From positions 1,364,001 to 1,428,000 of the forward strand of contig NZ_CP094358.1 in NCBI RefSeq assembly GCF_022807975.1: 64,000 nucleotides of DNA, given 5' to 3'. The DNA comes from Abyssalbus ytuae. Lineage in GTDB: Bacteria; Bacteroidota; Bacteroidia; Flavobacteriales; Flavobacteriaceae. The position numbers and the translations under genes were made by a program. This document shows, in pieces, positions 63,731-64,000 of the stretch (position 1 is its first letter; every line of letters begins with the position of its first letter). The notes under the pieces are model-generated. The model did not search any database, was not told the origin of the DNA, and saw nothing but the letters and a program-made list of their open reading frames with translations.

Positions 63731-64000
63731 TTATACTTTAGTAAGTACTATTTTTTCAGTTTGTTTTAAAACCAACTGCTTATAATATTCTTTTAATATA
63801 TCATAATAAATTGGTAAAACAATAGCCGTATTTATTTCATGATTTACAATAACCTGAAGAATATTACCATTATTTGCGATATTGTATTTAAATGCTCCAA
63901 GATTATCCGGCAACATAACAGCACTCCCTTCCGGTAGTGTTTCAACCTTATAGCCTTCAGGCAATTGAATATTTACCAAATATCTTACCGTCCGGGGAAA
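63731..64000 (-). CDS. C-terminal end of a transglutaminase-like (DUF3857/DUF3858) protein, cut by window edge
   Basis: The frame continues upstream past the right edge (FPRTVRYLVNIQLPEGYK across 64000-63935), so any internal TTG is not a real start. The visible 90 residues resemble the C-terminal DUF3858-type beta domain found after transglutaminase-like cores in Bacteroidota: LPEGYKVETLP, then PDNLGAFKYNIANNGN and a terminal YYDILKEYYKQLVLKQTEKI. The full protein is probably secreted. Function is unknown. Confidence 0.75.
   Translation of the reverse strand, partial: FPRTVRYLVNIQLPEGYKVETLPEGSAVMLPDNLGAFKYNIANNGNILQVIVNHEINTAIVLPIYYDILKEYYKQLVLKQTEKIVLTKV

Overview
This window comes from a flavobacterium-like member of the Bacteroidota. 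The evidence is low GC content, A-rich translation starts, three SusC/SusD pairs, many lipoproteins, a secreted enzyme with a C-terminal type IX secretion sorting domain, and a PafA-type phosphatase. All functional calls are read from sequence by family recognition; no database search was run.

Region 1 (1-18.3 kb) is an alpha-glucan (starch/maltodextrin) utilisation locus. A leftward operon encodes an MFS sugar importer, beta-phosphoglucomutase, a GH65 maltose-phosphorylase-type enzyme and a neopullulanase-like GH13 enzyme that is cut by the window edge. A LacI-type regulator is divergent from a rightward operon of SusC, SusD, a SusE-like lipoprotein, a large T9SS-secreted GH13 amylase and a small Fn3-like lipoprotein. 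A second, paralogous LacI regulator follows on the other strand. Together they describe capture and cutting of glucan at the surface, import, trimming, and phosphorolysis to glucose plus beta-glucose-1-phosphate.

Region 2 (18.5-44 kb) holds two further SusC/SusD pairs. The first is followed by one, and the second by three, very large lipoproteins with a shared plan: seven calcium-loop (FG-GAP/VCBS) repeats, an ASPIC/UnbV domain, then seven more repeats. The second set runs on, with overlapping or closely spaced genes, into a vanadium-haloperoxidase-like/PAP2 lipoprotein and a membrane-anchored SRPBCC/GyrI-like protein. This SusCD + double-propeller + haloperoxidase cluster is the best candidate for an undescribed system here. 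All three susC genes have a related palindromic LacI-type operator upstream and a related 5' leader, which suggests shared regulation.

Region 3 (44-48 kb) carries three beta-mannan genes: a GH26 lipoprotein, a cellobiose/mannobiose 2-epimerase and a GH5 mannanase-like lipoprotein. An 8-bp-arm inverted repeat precedes the first.

Region 4 (48-58.8 kb) is mixed. It contains a DUF255/YyaL protein, a beta-propeller-like lipoprotein, a small SH3-domain gene apparently split by a solo rhuM gene, pafA, an MlaE/MlaF ABC transporter pair, and a tandem duplication of an NTase-HEPN gene whose copies are nearly identical except for one short segment. Next to them is a 0.5 kb array of two related 23-bp tandem repeats ending against a strong terminator.

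Region 5 (58.8-64 kb) is housekeeping: queA, pncB, pncA, aroA, a MazG-like pyrophosphohydrolase and the C-terminal end of a transglutaminase-like protein cut by the right edge. No rRNA, tRNA, CRISPR array or transposase was seen.
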